A stretch of DNA of 64,000 bases. It comes from Plantactinospora sp. BC1 (GTDB lineage Bacteria; Actinomycetota; Actinomycetes; Mycobacteriales; Micromonosporaceae). Each line of letters opens with the position of its first letter. The first letter of the stretch is position 1. Below the pieces are notes generated by a model that was not told the DNA's origin, did not search any database, and saw only the letters and a list, made by a program, of their open reading frames with translations. Shown here one piece after another: positions 42,312-52,427 of this stretch. Location of the stretch: contig NZ_CP028158.1 of the NCBI RefSeq assembly GCF_003030345.1, positions 3,720,001 to 3,784,000 of the forward strand, given 5' to 3'. The position numbers and the translations under genes were made by a program.

Positions 42312-43445
42312 TCACCGCGTCACCGCCGCGGCGGCCAGTTGGCCGCACGCACCGTCGATTTCGCGCCCCCGGGTGTCCCGAACGGTCGTCGAGACACCGG
42401 CCGCGCGCAGCCGCCGGACGAACTCCCGCTCTACCGGCTTAGGGCTCGCGTCCCAGCGGCTCCCCGGAGTCGGGTTGAGCGGGATCAGGTTCACGTGGGT
42501 CAGTCGACCGGCCAGCAGCCGACCGAGGAGGTCGGCACGCCACGGCTGGTCGTTCACATCTCGAATCATCGCGTATTCAATGGACACGCGACGCCCCGTA
42601 CGCTCCGCGTAGTGCCACGCGGCGTCCAGCACCTCGGCAACCTTCCACCGCTGGTTGACCGGAACCAGTTCGTCGCGCAGCTCATCATCGGGCGCATGCA
42701 GCGACAACGCAAGAGTCACCGAGAGTCCCTCGTCGGCCAGCCGGCGCATCGCAGGCACCAGGCCGACAGTGGAGACGGTGACGTGCCGCTGCGAGAGGCC
42801 GAGCCCCTCCGGGGCCGGAGCGGTCAGCCGCCGGACGGCGGAGACCACCCGCGCGTAGTTGGCCAGCGGCTCGCCCATGCCCATGAAGACCACGTGGGAC
42901 AGCCGGGACGGGGAGCCGGCGATCGCGCCGGACGCGGCGACCCCGGCGAGGTACACGGCCTGGTCGACGATCTCGGCGGTGGAGAGGTTGCGGGTCAGCC
43001 CGGCCTGACCGGTGGCGCAGAACGGGCAGGCCATGCCGCAGCCGGCCTGGCTGGAGATGCAGACGGTGACCCGGTCCGGGTAACCCATCAGCACGCTCTC
43101 CACCAGTGACCCGTCGTGCAGCCGCCACAGCGCCTTGCGGGTCGCGCCGTCGTCGGTGGCGACCTCGCGTACCGGGGTGAGCAGGCTCGGCAGCAGCTCG
43201 GTCGCGATCCGGTCCCGGGCGGCGGCCGGCAGGTCGGTCATCCGCGCCGGATCCCTGACGAGCCGCCCGAAGTAGTGCGTGGAGACCTGTCGGGCCCGGA
43301 ACGCGGGCTCACCCAGCTCGGCCACGGCCGCCTGCCGGGCGGGCAGGTCGAGGTCGGCGAGGTGTCGGGGCGGCATCGCCGCGCGACGCGACGGTGACCC
43401 GGTCGAATCGTCCGGCGTGATCTGGATCAAGGGCAGGCTCGTCAT
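42312..43445 (-). CDS. rlmN: 23S rRNA (adenine2503-C2)-methyltransferase
   Basis: This encodes a 377-residue radical-SAM enzyme. The RlmN/Cfr N-terminal domain is about 25-100. The cluster motif GCGMACPFC (CxxxCxxC, about 135-143) follows, with [16 protein letters not shown]-type strands and the C-terminal ECxx-like region ending [11 protein letters not shown], with the catalytic cysteine. It methylates A2503 of 23S rRNA and A37 of some tRNAs through a methyl-Cys intermediate. ATG start. It lies between the DivIVA-like gene and cdsA, the conserved order also seen in mycobacteria. Confidence 0.97.
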   Translation of the reverse strand: MTSLPLIQITPDDSTGSPSRRAAMPPRHLADLDLPARQAAVAELGEPAFRARQVSTHYFGRLVRDPARMTDLPAAARDRIATELLPSLLTPVREVATDDGATRKALWRLHDGSLVESVLMGYPDRVTVCISSQAGCGMACPFCATGQAGLTRNLSTAEIVDQAVYLAGVAASGAIAGSPSRLSHVVFMGMGEPLANYARVVSAVRRLTAPAPEGLGLSQRHVTVSTVGLVPAMRRLADEGLSVTLALSLHAPDDELRDELVPVNQRWKVAEVLDAAWHYAERTGRRVSIEYAMIRDVNDQPWRADLLGRLLAGRLTHVNLIPLNPTPGSRWDASPKPVEREFVRRLRAAGVSTTVRDTRGREIDGACGQLAAAAVTR

Positions 43446-43548
43446 GGCCTGTCCAGTCTCCCACGTCGGCGCGACAGCGCACCTGGCCGGCGGCGCCGAG
43501 GCCCTGACCAGGCACGCGGCTCGCGGTTGTGTGGGCTCATCTCACCTC

Positions 43549-45024
43549 TCAGCCGGCCGGGGCGAAGATCGCCAGCAGTAGGTAGGCGGTCGGCACCGCG
43601 AAGAGGATCGAGTCGAGCCGGTCCATCAGCCCGCCGTGCCCCGGCAGCAGGTTGCTCATGTCCTTGACCTTGAGATCCCTCTTGATCATGGATTCGGCGA
43701 GGTCGCCGAGGACCGCCGCGATCGAGACCGCCACCCCGAAGAGGGCGCCCCACCACAACTCCACGTCGAGCAGGTACGCCAGCAGCAGCGAGCTGCCGAC
43801 GGCGGCCGCCAGCACCGAGCCGGCAAAGCCCTCCCAGGACTTCTTCGGGCTCACCGAGGGCGCCATCGGGTGCTTGCCGAAGGCCACCCCGGCGGCGTAC
43901 CCGCCGGTGTCGGAGAGGACCACCGCGGCCAGGGTGGCCAGCACCCGCAGGTCACCGTCGACCGGCTCGGCGGCGAGCAGCGCCGCGAAGCCGCCGAGGA
44001 ACGGCACGTAGACCGCGATCAGGGTGGCGGCGGTCATGTCCCGCTGGTAGCCGGCCGGCCCGTCCCCGAGCCGCCACACCATCGTGGCCAGCACGGTCAC
44101 CAACAATCCCAGGCTGAGCGCGTCCGGCCCGGCCCACCAGGCCAGCCCGACCATCAGGAGTCCGCCGGCGACCAGCGGCACGAGCGGCGGGCGCATCCCG
44201 GCGGGGCGTACCGCCCGGGTCATCTCCCAGATGCCGACGCTGACCGCGAGCGCCACCACGAGCAGGAATGCCGGGCGGAGGAGGAAGAGCGGCACGACGA
44301 TCGCCGCGCCGAGCCCGAGCCCGACGCCGATCGCGGCCGGCAGGTTCCGGCCGGCCCGGGACTGCCCGGCAGGCTTGCCGGAGCGGGTCGCCCGGCGCCG
44401 GCCCCGGCCGGGCCGGGCCGACGACGCCGGATCGGCAGCCGGTTGCGGATCCGGGTCGACGAGCGGCCAGCCGACCGGGTTGGTCGGGGCGTCCGCCGCC
44501 GGCTCGGCGCCGGGGTGGTCGGTCCGATCGCGGTACACCGCCGCGTCCTCCTCGGGACCCGCCGGACCACCGGCCGGCTCGGGAGAACGCCACGGAGAAC
44601 GCCACTGTGCCGTGGAATCCGGTACGTCCCCGGCGGGCTGGCCGTTGCGTTGCCCGGTCGCCCCGCCCGGCCCCCGGTCGACGCCGGAGAAGCCGTCGGC
44701 AGCCGTACCCGGGTAGCCGTTCGGTGCGCCCCGGTACGCGTCCGCCGGGGACGGGTACGCCTCCGGGGACGGGTACGCCTCCGGAGCGGCCGGATAGGAG
44801 TCCGAGGCGACCGGGTACGAGTCCGTCGGGGCCGAATAGGCGTCGGGCGCGGCACCGCCGTGCCGCGCCCGAGCCCAGGCGTCGTCGTCGCCGGCCGGCC
44901 GCTGTCGGCCCGAGGGCCCGTCCGGGTACCCCGGGCCACGGGACCACTCCGGGCCACGCGCTTGTTCCGGCCGCTGCCGGCCACGCGGCTCCGCGGTACC
45001 GCCGTAGGGGTCGACGTGGGACAT
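43549..45024 (-). CDS. cdsA: phosphatidate cytidylyltransferase
   Basis: This encodes 491 residues. A long hydrophilic, disordered N-terminus (1-225) rich in Pro, Ser, Tyr and Gly contains short AYPSPE repeats and a basic stretch (GRGRRRATRSGKPAG). An eight-helix membrane domain follows. The family signatures SDTGGYAAGVAFGKHPMAP, SPKKSWEG and GDLAESMIKRDLKVKD-(N)LLPGHGGLMDRLDS are complete. It makes CDP-diacylglycerol for phospholipids. The start is ATG at 45022-45024, overlapping the frr stop by one base (TGATG). Typical bacterial CdsA is about 280-300 residues, so the N-terminal extension is the odd part. Confidence 0.96.
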   Translation of the reverse strand: MSHVDPYGGTAEPRGRQRPEQARGPEWSRGPGYPDGPSGRQRPAGDDDAWARARHGGAAPDAYSAPTDSYPVASDSYPAAPEAYPSPEAYPSPADAYRGAPNGYPGTAADGFSGVDRGPGGATGQRNGQPAGDVPDSTAQWRSPWRSPEPAGGPAGPEEDAAVYRDRTDHPGAEPAADAPTNPVGWPLVDPDPQPAADPASSARPGRGRRRATRSGKPAGQSRAGRNLPAAIGVGLGLGAAIVVPLFLLRPAFLLVVALAVSVGIWEMTRAVRPAGMRPPLVPLVAGGLLMVGLAWWAGPDALSLGLLVTVLATMVWRLGDGPAGYQRDMTAATLIAVYVPFLGGFAALLAAEPVDGDLRVLATLAAVVLSDTGGYAAGVAFGKHPMAPSVSPKKSWEGFAGSVLAAAVGSSLLLAYLLDVELWWGALFGVAVSIAAVLGDLAESMIKRDLKVKDMSNLLPGHGGLMDRLDSILFAVPTAYLLLAIFAPAG

Positions 45025-45581
45025 CAGACCTCGAGCAACTCGGTTTCCTTGTGTTTCACCAACTCGTCGACGTGCGAGACGTACTTGTGGGTGAGGTCGT
45101 CGAGTTCCTTCTCGGCCCGCCGGCCGTCGTCCTCGCCCGCCTCGCCGTCCTTGACGATGCGGTCGAGTTCCTCCTTGCCACGGCGACGGATGTTCCGGAT
45201 CGCCACCTTGGCTTCCTCGCCCTTGTGCCGGGCCACCTTGATCATGTCCCGGCGCCGCTCCTCGGTCATCTGCGGCAGCAGGATGCGTAGCTGGTTGCCC
45301 TCGTTGTTGGGGTTCACGCCGAGATCGGAGTCGCGGATCGCCTTCTCCATGGCGTGCAGCTGCGACGCGTCGTACGGCTTGATGATCGCCATCCGCGGCT
45401 CGGGCACCCCGACGGAGGCCATCTGGGTCAGCGGGGTCGGACTGCCGTAGTAGTCGATTATGATCTTGGAGAACATCGCCGGAGTGGCCCGCCCGGTACG
45501 GATGGCGCCAAACTCCTCCTTGGCGTGCTCGACCGCGCGCTCCATCTTCTCCTCGGCCTCGAGGAGGGTGTCGTCGATCAC
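45024..45581 (-). CDS. frr: ribosome recycling factor
   Basis: This encodes 185 residues, the standard RRF length. The two helices of the three-helix bundle bracket a small beta domain. Signatures are [51 protein letters not shown] and [17 protein letters not shown]. It splits post-termination ribosomes together with EF-G. The GTG start has AAGGAG three bases upstream, a short spacing. The order pyrH-frr-cdsA matches other actinobacteria, and the stop overlaps the cdsA start. Confidence 0.98.
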   Translation of the reverse strand: MIDDTLLEAEEKMERAVEHAKEEFGAIRTGRATPAMFSKIIIDYYGSPTPLTQMASVGVPEPRMAIIKPYDASQLHAMEKAIRDSDLGVNPNNEGNQLRILLPQMTEERRRDMIKVARHKGEEAKVAIRNIRRRGKEELDRIVKDGEAGEDDGRRAEKELDDLTHKYVSHVDELVKHKETELLEV

Positions 45582-45664
45582 CTGCTCCTTCGCCTCCCTC
45601 TGCTGCTACTGCTCCCGAAATACTCCACCCGGCCCCCACCCGTCGGCCCGGGACCCTGCCCGAC

Positions 45665-46432
45665 TCACGTCGTGATCAATGTGCCGATCGGCTCGCCGGC
45701 GACCGCCCGGATGATGGTGTCGTCGCCCTCGGCGCCGAACACCAGCATCGGCAGGCCATTCTCCTCACAGAGGCTGAACGCGGCGGCGTCGGCGACCCGG
45801 AGGCCGCGACGCAGCACCTCGGAAAAGGTGATCTTGTCGAGCTTGCTGGCGTCGGGGTCGGTACGCGGATCGGCGGTGTAGACGCCGTCCACCCCGTTCT
45901 TGCTCATCAGCACCACGTCGGCGCGGATCTCCAGGGCCCGCTGCGCGGCGACGGTGTCGGTGGAGAAGTACGGCATGCCGGCACCCGCGCCGAAGATCAC
46001 CACACGGCCCTTCTCCAGGTGCCGGATGGCCCGCAGCGGGATGTAGGGCTCGGCGACCTGGGCCATCGTGATCGCACTCTGCACCCGGGTCTCGATCCCC
46101 TCCTTCTCCAGGAAGTCCTGGAGCGCGAGGCAGTTCATCACGGTGCCGAGCATCCCCATGTAGTCGGCCCGGGCCCGGTCCATGCCGCGCTTCTGCAACT
46201 CGGCGCCACGGAAGAAGTTCCCGCCGCCCACCACGACCGAGACCTGCACGCCCCGGCGTACCACGGTTGCGATCTGCCGGGCGATGGCCTGGACGACGTC
46301 CGGATCGACGCCGATCGCCCCACCGCCGAAGACCTCGCCGGAGAGCTTGAGCACCACCCGGCGGGCCCGCCCGGGCGGCGGTGCTGTCGGATCGTCCGCC
46401 GCCAGGGTCCGGTCACTCACAACCTGCGTCAT
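45665..46432 (-). CDS. pyrH: uridylate kinase
   Basis: This encodes a 255-residue amino-acid-kinase-fold UMP kinase. The phosphate-binding [12 protein letters not shown] is at about 26-37. [11 protein letters not shown], the [16 protein letters not shown] region and [32 protein letters not shown] follow. It converts UMP to UDP for RNA, DNA and sugar-nucleotide synthesis. The N-terminal 20 residues form a short extension. ATG start at 46430-46432. frr follows 83 bp downstream; a terminator hairpin separates pyrH from tsf upstream. Confidence 0.98.
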   Translation of the reverse strand: MTQVVSDRTLAADDPTAPPPGRARRVVLKLSGEVFGGGAIGVDPDVVQAIARQIATVVRRGVQVSVVVGGGNFFRGAELQKRGMDRARADYMGMLGTVMNCLALQDFLEKEGIETRVQSAITMAQVAEPYIPLRAIRHLEKGRVVIFGAGAGMPYFSTDTVAAQRALEIRADVVLMSKNGVDGVYTADPRTDPDASKLDKITFSEVLRRGLRVADAAAFSLCEENGLPMLVFGAEGDDTIIRAVAGEPIGTLITT

Positions 46433-46507
46433 CCGACCCGCCTTTCCCGCGCCGGTGCGCCGGCGCCCAGTTCAGCCAACCTGCCGCTGCTGACCCTACG
46501 TGACGAG

Positions 46508-46543
46508 GAGGCCGCGGTGTCCGTCACGTACACCTGCGGCCTC
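46508..46543. terminator. terminator after tsf
   Basis: GAGGCCGC-GGTGT pairs with ACACC-T-GCGGCCTC across a 9-nt loop, a 13-bp stem with one bulge. It lies 59 bp beyond the tsf stop and upstream of pyrH, ending the rpsB-tsf transcript. Confidence 0.75.
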
Positions 46544-46601
46544 CCGTCCGTGTCGACTCCGCCGGGGCCCGGTTCGCGGCGATCCGGGCGATGGCGACGG
46601 C

Positions 46602-47432
46602 TCAGGCCTGGCCGACCTCGAACCGGACGAACCGGGTCACCTCGATGCCGGCCTCGGCCAGCACCTGCTTGACCGACTTCTTGTTGTCGGCGACCGAAGC
46701 CTGCTCGATCAGGACGTAGTCCTTGAAGAACGCGTTGACCCGACCCTCGATGATCTTCGGCAGGGCGGCCTCCGGCTTGCCCTCCTCGCGGGCGGTCTGC
46801 TCGGCGATGCGCCGCTCGGAGGCGACGGTCTCGGCCGGCACCTCGTCCCGGGTCAGGTACTTCGGACGCATCGCGGCGATCTGCATGGCGACAGCGCGCG
46901 CGTCGGCGTCGCCCGCCTCGTCGGCCTTGCCGGTGTACTCCACCAGCACGCCGACCTGCGGCGGCAGGTCCTGCGCCTTGCGGTGCAGGTAGACCGCGGC
47001 GGTACCGTCCACCGCGGCGAAGCGGTTGAGCACCAGCTTCTCGCCGATCTTGGCGGACTGCTCCTGTACGGCGTCGGCGACGGTCCGGCCGTCCGGCAGC
47101 GTGCTGCCGAGCAGCGCCTCCGCGTCGGCGACCCCGGCCTGCGCACCGTGCTCCACCAGGAGCTGTGCGAAGGCGATGAAGTCGCTGTTCTTGGCGACGA
47201 AGTCCGTCTCGCAGTTGAGTTCGAGCAGGGCCTTGCCGGAGTGCGCCACCAGACCGTTGGCGGCCGTCCGGCCAGCCCGCTTGCCGACGTCCTTGACGCC
47301 CTTGACGCGCAGGACCTCGACAGCCTTGTCGAAGTCGCCCTCGGCCTCGGTGAGGGCCTTCTTGCAGTCCATCATGCCGGCGCCGGTGAGGTCCCGGAGC
47401 TTCTTGACGTCCGCGGCGGTGAAGTTGGACAT
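46602..47432 (-). CDS. tsf: elongation factor Ts
   Basis: This encodes 276 residues. The N-terminal UBA-like domain is [23 protein letters not shown] (about 5-27), followed by the core with [14 protein letters not shown] (about 70-83) and the two EF-Tu-binding subdomains. It exchanges GDP for GTP on EF-Tu. The start is ATG. It follows rpsB in the usual order with a 131-bp spacer holding two hairpins; a terminator lies downstream. Confidence 0.98.
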   Translation of the reverse strand: MSNFTAADVKKLRDLTGAGMMDCKKALTEAEGDFDKAVEVLRVKGVKDVGKRAGRTAANGLVAHSGKALLELNCETDFVAKNSDFIAFAQLLVEHGAQAGVADAEALLGSTLPDGRTVADAVQEQSAKIGEKLVLNRFAAVDGTAAVYLHRKAQDLPPQVGVLVEYTGKADEAGDADARAVAMQIAAMRPKYLTRDEVPAETVASERRIAEQTAREEGKPEAALPKIIEGRVNAFFKDYVLIEQASVADNKKSVKQVLAEAGIEVTRFVRFEVGQA

Positions 47433-47521
47433 GACTCTCTCTTCGGTGTGTAACGCGGCTGATTCGTGGTCTTCTGCGGACTACCCCGTCGGGGTCCGCC
47501 GTGCCTCGTACCGGATCGGGC

Positions 47522-47548
47522 CCGCCGGCTGCGACGACCAGCCGGCGG
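47522..47548 (-). terminator. rpsB-tsf intergenic hairpin
   Basis: CCGCCGGCTG (47522-47531) pairs perfectly with CAGCCGGCGG (47539-47548) across 7 nt. A second hairpin follows at about 47476-47499 (GCGGAC/GTCCGC with CCCC/GGGG). As rpsB and tsf are normally co-transcribed, these are probably partial terminators or processing sites that set the S2:EF-Ts ratio. Confidence 0.55.
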
Positions 47549-47563
47549 TACCCGACACAGCGG

Positions 47564-48415
47564 TCACTCGGCGGCGACGCCCGCCGGCTCGCCGGCCTTC
47601 TGCTCCGCCTCGCCGGCCGCCTTCTTCTCGGTGTCCTCGATCAGCTCGCGCTCCCACTCGGCGAGCGGCTCGTCGGCGCCGACCACACCCGGCTCGGGCT
47701 TCTCGTCGGTGCCACGGCGCTTGCCGGAACGGGCGATCAGACCGTCACCGACGGCCGCCGCGATGACCTTGGTCAGCAGCTCGGCGGAGCGGATCGCGTC
47801 GTCGTTACCCGGGATCGGGAAGTCGACCTCGTCCGGGTCACAGTTGGTGTCGAGCACGGCGATCACCGGGATGCCCAGCTTGCGGGCCTCGTCGACGGCG
47901 ATGTGCTCCTTCTTGGTGTCGACCACCCAGATCGCGGCCGGGACCTTCTGCATGTCCCGCAGGCCACCGAGGGTGCGGGTCAGCTTGTCCTTCTCGCGGG
48001 AGAGCTGGAGGGTCTCCTTCTTGGTGTAGCCCTGCGCGGTGCCCGACAGGTCGCCGAGGGCCTCCAGCTCCTTCATCCGCTGGAGCCGCTTGTAGACCGT
48101 CTGGAAGTTGGTCAGCATGCCACCCAGCCAGCGGTGGTTCACGAACGGCTGGCCGACCCGGGTCGCCTGCTCGGCGATCGCCTCCTGGGCCTGCTTCTTC
48201 GTACCCACGAAGAGGATGCTGCCGCCCTCGGCGACGGTCCCGCGCACGAACTCGTACGCCTTCTCGATGTAGTCGAGAGTCTGCCGCAGGTCGATGATGT
48301 AGATGCCGTTACGCTCGGTGAAGATGAAGCGCTTCATCTTCGGGTTCCAGCGCCGGGTCTGGTGCCCGAAGTGGACACCGCTCTCCAGCAGCTGACGCAT
48401 GGTCACTACGGCCAT
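47564..48415 (-). CDS. rpsB: 30S ribosomal protein S2
   Basis: This encodes 283 residues. The family signatures are [22 protein letters not shown] (about 3-24), [28 protein letters not shown] (about 96-109), [22 protein letters not shown] and [19 protein letters not shown]. The C-terminal 45 residues form an acidic Ala/Glu-rich tail common in actinobacteria. ATG start with GAGGAG nine bases upstream. It heads the rpsB-tsf operon. The leader contains two hairpins that may mediate S2 autoregulation. Confidence 0.98.
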   Translation of the reverse strand: MAVVTMRQLLESGVHFGHQTRRWNPKMKRFIFTERNGIYIIDLRQTLDYIEKAYEFVRGTVAEGGSILFVGTKKQAQEAIAEQATRVGQPFVNHRWLGGMLTNFQTVYKRLQRMKELEALGDLSGTAQGYTKKETLQLSREKDKLTRTLGGLRDMQKVPAAIWVVDTKKEHIAVDEARKLGIPVIAVLDTNCDPDEVDFPIPGNDDAIRSAELLTKVIAAAVGDGLIARSGKRRGTDEKPEPGVVGADEPLAEWERELIEDTEKKAAGEAEQKAGEPAGVAAE

Positions 48416-48499
48416 GGTGGGGTGCTCCTCAGTTGTCCCTGGTTGTCACGCCGGGCCGGCGGCCTGGCGTCCTGGCGCCTGATCGCCGGCCATGACGGA

Positions 48500-48551
48500 C
48501 CCGATGGGAATCGGGACCAGGGGGCCGTCGCTCCACGGACGGACCGTGGAG
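48500..48551 (-). promoter_or_regulatory. rpsB leader hairpin pair
   Basis: There are two neighbouring perfect stems in the rpsB 5' region: CCCGAT/ATCGGG with a GGGA loop (48500-48515) and CTCCACGG/CCGTGGAG with a 5-nt loop (48531-48551). A TACACT -10-like box on the minus strand at 48600-48595 would start a transcript containing both. Autoregulation by S2, known in other bacteria, is inferred. Confidence 0.4.
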
Positions 48552-48600
48552 AGGGCACGCGAGGTCGACCGCGCGGGGCGGTCGCCAATCGCCAAGTGTA

Positions 48601-49020
48601 CGCCCCGCCGCACCCAGCGGCACACAAACCCCCACCCACCACCGCCCACCGGCAGATCCGGTCAACCGGACCCGCCCGCAGCCGGGCGGTCGTCCGGTAA
48701 CCGGTTGTTCTCGGCCGGCGTCCCGTCCGGTTCGGCCCGTCCCGTTGCGCACCGCCTGTCCCGCTGGCCGCCGGGTGTCCGGCGGCCGCGAGGTTTCGCA
48801 CCGCCTGGCCCGCTGCCGCCGGGTGTCCGGCCGCCGCCGGGTGTCCGGCTGCCGCCGGTCGTGAAACGCGACGGCTTGCCGAGCCCGGCGGGTCGCCGAG
48901 CCTGACGGGTCGTTGGGCCCGACGGGTCGCCGAGCACGACGTTGCCGAGCACGACGTTGCCGAGCACCTGTCGGCACCCGGCGGAGTGCCGCCGGGGTGC
49001 CGTTGAGCAGGCGGTGTGCG
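48601..49020. repeat. repeat-rich intergenic stretch
   Basis: 420 bp without a credible gene. It contains repeated ccgccgggtgtccgg blocks (about 48760-48860) and two and a half copies of the 15-bp unit gccgagcacgacgtt (48929-48943, 48944-48958, partial to 48967). Probably slippage-derived; the rpsB promoter sits at its left end. Confidence 0.6.
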
Positions 49021-50577
49021 TCAGCCGGCGGCGAGTGCCGCCGCGACGAAGAGCACGAGGCCGATGGTGAGGTAGCCGGTCGGCGGGCGCAGCCAGGCCC
49101 GGGCCGGGTCGGCCAGGGCGGCGGCGCTGGTCGCGAGGCCGTACAGGCCGGCGGCGAAGATCGGCAACCCCAACACCAGGAAGGTCCCGGAGAGCACCGC
49201 CGACGGCAGGACCGGGTCGCCGAGCGCGCCGTCGAGAAGCAGGCGTACCGCCGGCACCTCGAAGACCACCGCGAGCAGCGCCAGGACCACGGCCAGCGCC
49301 GGCCGGCGGGTCCGGTACACGCCGTCGCCGGCCGGCAGGCCGAGTCCCCCGGGCAGCCCCGCCGGACCCGAGCCCGGCTGTCCGGGCGGCGCGGCGGTGG
49401 TCGGCCGCAGCGCCGCCGTCCGATCGATCGACTCGCCGTGCTGCCCCGACGGATCAACACCCACCGGTACGCCACCCGTGCCGGCGCGCGGATCGACCTG
49501 TGGCACCAGGTTGGTCGGCTGGTCCAGCGCGCCACCCCGGTCGGTGCCGTGTCCCGGCTGCCCGACCTCAGCACCACGCCCCGACTGGACGGCCTCAGCG
49601 CCACGCCCCGACTGGACGGCCTCACCGGCGCGTCCCGGCTGGGCGGCGCCGCCAGCACGTCCCGGCTCGCCGCCAGGTGCCGGCGGGCCGGCCTCGCCCG
49701 GATGCCCGGCCTCCGCGATCCGCGCCGGCTGGACGATCGGGTACCCGGACAGCGGCGACCGCCCCGGGTCGACGGACATGGACGGGTGCCCGGAGTCGGT
49801 GACCGTGCCAACCGGCTGTCCAGGTTCGGCCGCCGCGACGCTGTGCCGGCCCGCACCCCAGCCCTCGTCCGACCCGAGCGGGCCGGCATCATGCCGCCCG
49901 CCCAGCCGACCCTCCGCCACGGCCGACGCGGCACCGTGCCACCCGCCGACCCGAGCCTCGTCCGGGGCCGCATCGTGCCCGGTCGGCGCGGCACCGTGCC
50001 ACCCGCCGGCCCGAGCCTCGTCCGAGCCGTTCGGGCCGGCCGCGACGGCATCGTGCCCCGTCCCGACGGGAAGGTGACTCGGGCCCTCGGTGGACTGGAC
50101 CGGACCGGTGGCGTCGGCGGCGCCGGTCGCTGTGACGCCGCGCTGCGTGGTCGGGTCCGTCGCCCACCCGCTCGACGGATACCCGGCTCCGGCGCCGGTC
50201 GGAGCGGCGCCGAAGCTCGGCAACGGGACCTCCAGGGAGGGCGGGGCCGGATCGGCAGGACCCGCCGGTACGAAGCCGGGGAATCCGCCGCCCGGCGGGT
50301 TCCCGCCGTGCGGGTCCGGCGCGTACGGGGCCGGTCCGGCGGAACGCTCCGGTACGCCGAACCGGGGCGGATCGGCGTACCGCCCGGTGCCGGCGTCGAC
50401 AGGCTGGCCGTACGGACGGTCAGGTGCCGGGCCGCCGAGCGGGGCCGGTGCCGCCGGCTGCTCCGTACCGGGGTAGCGGTCTTCGCCGACGCCGTGCCAG
50501 CGCTGGTCGGGGTAGCCACGGTCGTCGGGCCGCCAGCCGGACCGCTGCTCTTCCGGGAAGTTGCGTTGCTGCTCCAC
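49021..50577 (-). CDS. Pro/Gly-rich protein with C-terminal membrane domain
   Basis: This encodes about 518 residues with no recognised family. Residues 1-420 are low-complexity, with Pro, Gly, Ala and Gln, and contain recurring GGWHGAA and [12 protein letters not shown] blocks. The C-terminal 95 residues hold three membrane helices (about 430-452, 465-488, 498-516). It resembles the many actinobacterial proteins with a cytoplasmic proline-rich tail on a small membrane anchor. The start was placed at GTG 50577, where a minus-strand TACGGT box ends 8 nt upstream; other in-frame starts exist. It lies between rpsB and yraN. Function unknown. Confidence 0.6.
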   Translation of the reverse strand: MEQQRNFPEEQRSGWRPDDRGYPDQRWHGVGEDRYPGTEQPAAPAPLGGPAPDRPYGQPVDAGTGRYADPPRFGVPERSAGPAPYAPDPHGGNPPGGGFPGFVPAGPADPAPPSLEVPLPSFGAAPTGAGAGYPSSGWATDPTTQRGVTATGAADATGPVQSTEGPSHLPVGTGHDAVAAGPNGSDEARAGGWHGAAPTGHDAAPDEARVGGWHGAASAVAEGRLGGRHDAGPLGSDEGWGAGRHSVAAAEPGQPVGTVTDSGHPSMSVDPGRSPLSGYPIVQPARIAEAGHPGEAGPPAPGGEPGRAGGAAQPGRAGEAVQSGRGAEAVQSGRGAEVGQPGHGTDRGGALDQPTNLVPQVDPRAGTGGVPVGVDPSGQHGESIDRTAALRPTTAAPPGQPGSGPAGLPGGLGLPAGDGVYRTRRPALAVVLALLAVVFEVPAVRLLLDGALGDPVLPSAVLSGTFLVLGLPIFAAGLYGLATSAAALADPARAWLRPPTGYLTIGLVLFVAAALAAG

Positions 50578-50906
50578 GGCCACGCACCGTATGTGACCTG
50601 CCCGGGTACCCGCCAGTCGAGCGCACCGCCGCCGCTCGGCGGGTTGCCCGGCAGCGGACCATCCGGAGGCGTTGGGCTGGATTTCGACGCGAGCGACCTC
50701 GTCGTCGCCGTCGTGGCCCGGACCGCCGCGTTGTGCCCCGACCAGCGCCACCTCCCGCTCGGCGTCCACCTCCGGGCGCGGGCGCCAAAGTGGCTCGCAT
50801 AGCAGCCGAAGGGCTTGATCGTCCGGCCGTCCACAGCGCCCCCGGATATCCACAACCGCGTCCTTCGCGGGTTGTCCCGGGCGTCGGCCGGGGGCAGGGT
50901 CCGGCC
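50578..50906. other. divergent gap upstream of yraN
   Basis: 329 bp between the Pro-rich membrane protein gene and yraN. It contains the DnaA-box-like repeat at 50814-50858 and, beside it, an inverted repeat around 50851-50874 (ACAACCGCG with CGCGGGTTGT) in the yraN leader. No gene is supported in the remainder. Confidence 0.45.
50814..50858. repeat. 45-bp direct repeat, copy A, with DnaA-box-like sites
   Basis: 45 bp that recur at 52641-52685 with 40 identical positions. Each copy carries two nonamers ending TCCACA; here CCGTCCACA and ATATCCACA. The second differs from the E. coli DnaA box TTATCCACA at one base. It lies about 50 bp upstream of yraN. Confidence 0.8.
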
Positions 50907-51266
50907 ATGACAGCGGCGAGACAGGCGGTCGGGGCGTACGGGGAGCGGTGTGCCGTACGGCACCTGGTCGAGGCGGGACTGCGAGTCGTGGTCCGGAACT
51001 GGCGATGTGCCCACGGCGAGATCGACATCATCGCGTGGGAGGGGAACGTCCTCGCCTTCTGCGAGGTCAAGACCCGGCGGAGTGACGCGTTCGGCACCCC
51101 GGCCGAGGCGGTGGTCGGCCGCAAGGCGGGCCGGTTGCGCCGGTTGGCCGCCGAATGGCTGCGGACCAGCGGGGTGCATCCGGAGCAGATCCGGTTCGAC
51201 GTCGTCGAGGTGTACCCGGCGCGTAGCGGGCCGGCCCGCGTCGAGCACCTGCGAGCGGCATTCTGA
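50907..51266 (+). CDS. yraN: UPF0102 (YraN) endonuclease-like protein
   Basis: This encodes 119 residues, the usual UPF0102 length. The family pattern is [12 protein letters not shown] (about 9-20), [32 protein letters not shown] (about 27-58, resembling a PD-(D/E)xK nuclease core) and a C-terminal [10 protein letters not shown]. It is probably a nuclease linked to DNA uptake or repair; it is usually encoded next to comM/yifB and dprA. Here a threonine aldolase gene separates it from yifB. The start is ATG at 50907. Confidence 0.93.
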   Translation: MTAARQAVGAYGERCAVRHLVEAGLRVVVRNWRCAHGEIDIIAWEGNVLAFCEVKTRRSDAFGTPAEAVVGRKAGRLRRLAAEWLRTSGVHPEQIRFDVVEVYPARSGPARVEHLRAAF

Positions 51267-51317
51267 GTACGCCCTGATCTTGTTGCCACAGATTGGCAGG
51301 AAGACCAGACTCCTTGC

Positions 51318-52427
51318 ATGCCCTCGTCCGAGTCCCGCGCGCACCCCGCTACCGCCTCGTCGATCCGACGCTCCCTGTTCCTGCACGCACCGATCCACCG
51401 GATGCCCCGGGCGGTCCTGCACGAGATGCTCGACCAGCTCGACGACGACACCCCGCCGGGCGGACCCGATGCCCCGGTCGCCCGAATGGAGCGGCGGATC
51501 GCCGACCTGTTCGGTACGGAGTCGGCGCTCTTCTTCCCGACCGGCACGATGGCACAGCAGGTGGCGTTGCGGATCCATGCCGAACGTCGCGGCCGGCACG
51601 CGTTCGCCGCACATCCGCAGAGCCACCTGGACGTCTGGGAGCAGCGGGGCTACCACGTCGTGCACGGGCTGCGGTTCCACCCCGTCGGGGACCGCCACGC
51701 GCTGATGACCGACGCCGCGCTGGCGGCGATCGGGGAACCGCTGGCCGCAGTGGTCTGGGAGCTGCCGCAGCGGGACATCGGCGGGCAGCTTCCCGAGTGG
51801 GACGAGCTGCGCGAGCAGGTCGCGGCCGTCCGCGCCCGAGGTGCGGCGGCACACCTGGACGGCGCCCGGATCTGGGAGGCGCAGACCTACTACCGCCGCC
51901 CGTTCGCGGAGATCGCCGGGCTGTTCGACACCGTCTACACCTCGCTCTACAAGGCCCTGCTCGGCATCCGGGGTGCCGTCCTCGCCGCCGACGCCGCGAC
52001 CATCGCCGAGGCGACGGTGTGGCGGAGCCGGCTGGGCGGAGCGATCCACGATGCCTGGCCGTTGGCGCTGGCCGGCCTCGCCGGCCTGGACAGGCTGCTG
52101 CCGCAGATGCCGGCGTTCCGGGAGCACGCGATCGCGATCGCCACCGCGATCAACAGCGACGGTGTGGCGCTGGCCTGGCCGGATCCGCCGCAGACGCCGA
52201 TTTTCCACGTCCACCTGCCGGCGTCGAGACAGGACGTCGAACGGGCCGGCGAGGAGATGATCGCCGAACATGGCGTACAGCTGTTTCCACGGGTGCGCTC
52301 CGCTGCGGACCCGACGAGATGCAGCTTCGAGGTCACGGTGGGCGAGCAGGCCATGGCGTTCTCCCCGGACGAGGTGGTCGCGCTCCTGCACGAACTGCTC
52401 GACCGGGCGGGCGGGCGCCAGCCGTAA
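51318..52427 (+). CDS. PLP-dependent beta-eliminating lyase / threonine aldolase
   Basis: This encodes 369 residues of the fold-type I aldolase group. A Thr/Gly loop around TESALFFPTGTMAQQVALRI (about 67-86) is followed by AHLDGARIWEA (about 178-188, aspartate for the PLP pyridine) and SLYKALLGIRGAV, with Lys212 as the Schiff-base residue. It should split beta-hydroxy amino acids such as threonine into glycine and an aldehyde. The N-terminal 15 residues are an extension. The start is ATG at 51318. It interrupts the normally contiguous yraN-yifB pair and is followed by a repeat of the yraN upstream DNA, so it may be a later insertion. Confidence 0.9.
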   Translation: MPSSESRAHPATASSIRRSLFLHAPIHRMPRAVLHEMLDQLDDDTPPGGPDAPVARMERRIADLFGTESALFFPTGTMAQQVALRIHAERRGRHAFAAHPQSHLDVWEQRGYHVVHGLRFHPVGDRHALMTDAALAAIGEPLAAVVWELPQRDIGGQLPEWDELREQVAAVRARGAAAHLDGARIWEAQTYYRRPFAEIAGLFDTVYTSLYKALLGIRGAVLAADAATIAEATVWRSRLGGAIHDAWPLALAGLAGLDRLLPQMPAFREHAIAIATAINSDGVALAWPDPPQTPIFHVHLPASRQDVERAGEEMIAEHGVQLFPRVRSAADPTRCSFEVTVGEQAMAFSPDEVVALLHELLDRAGGRQP

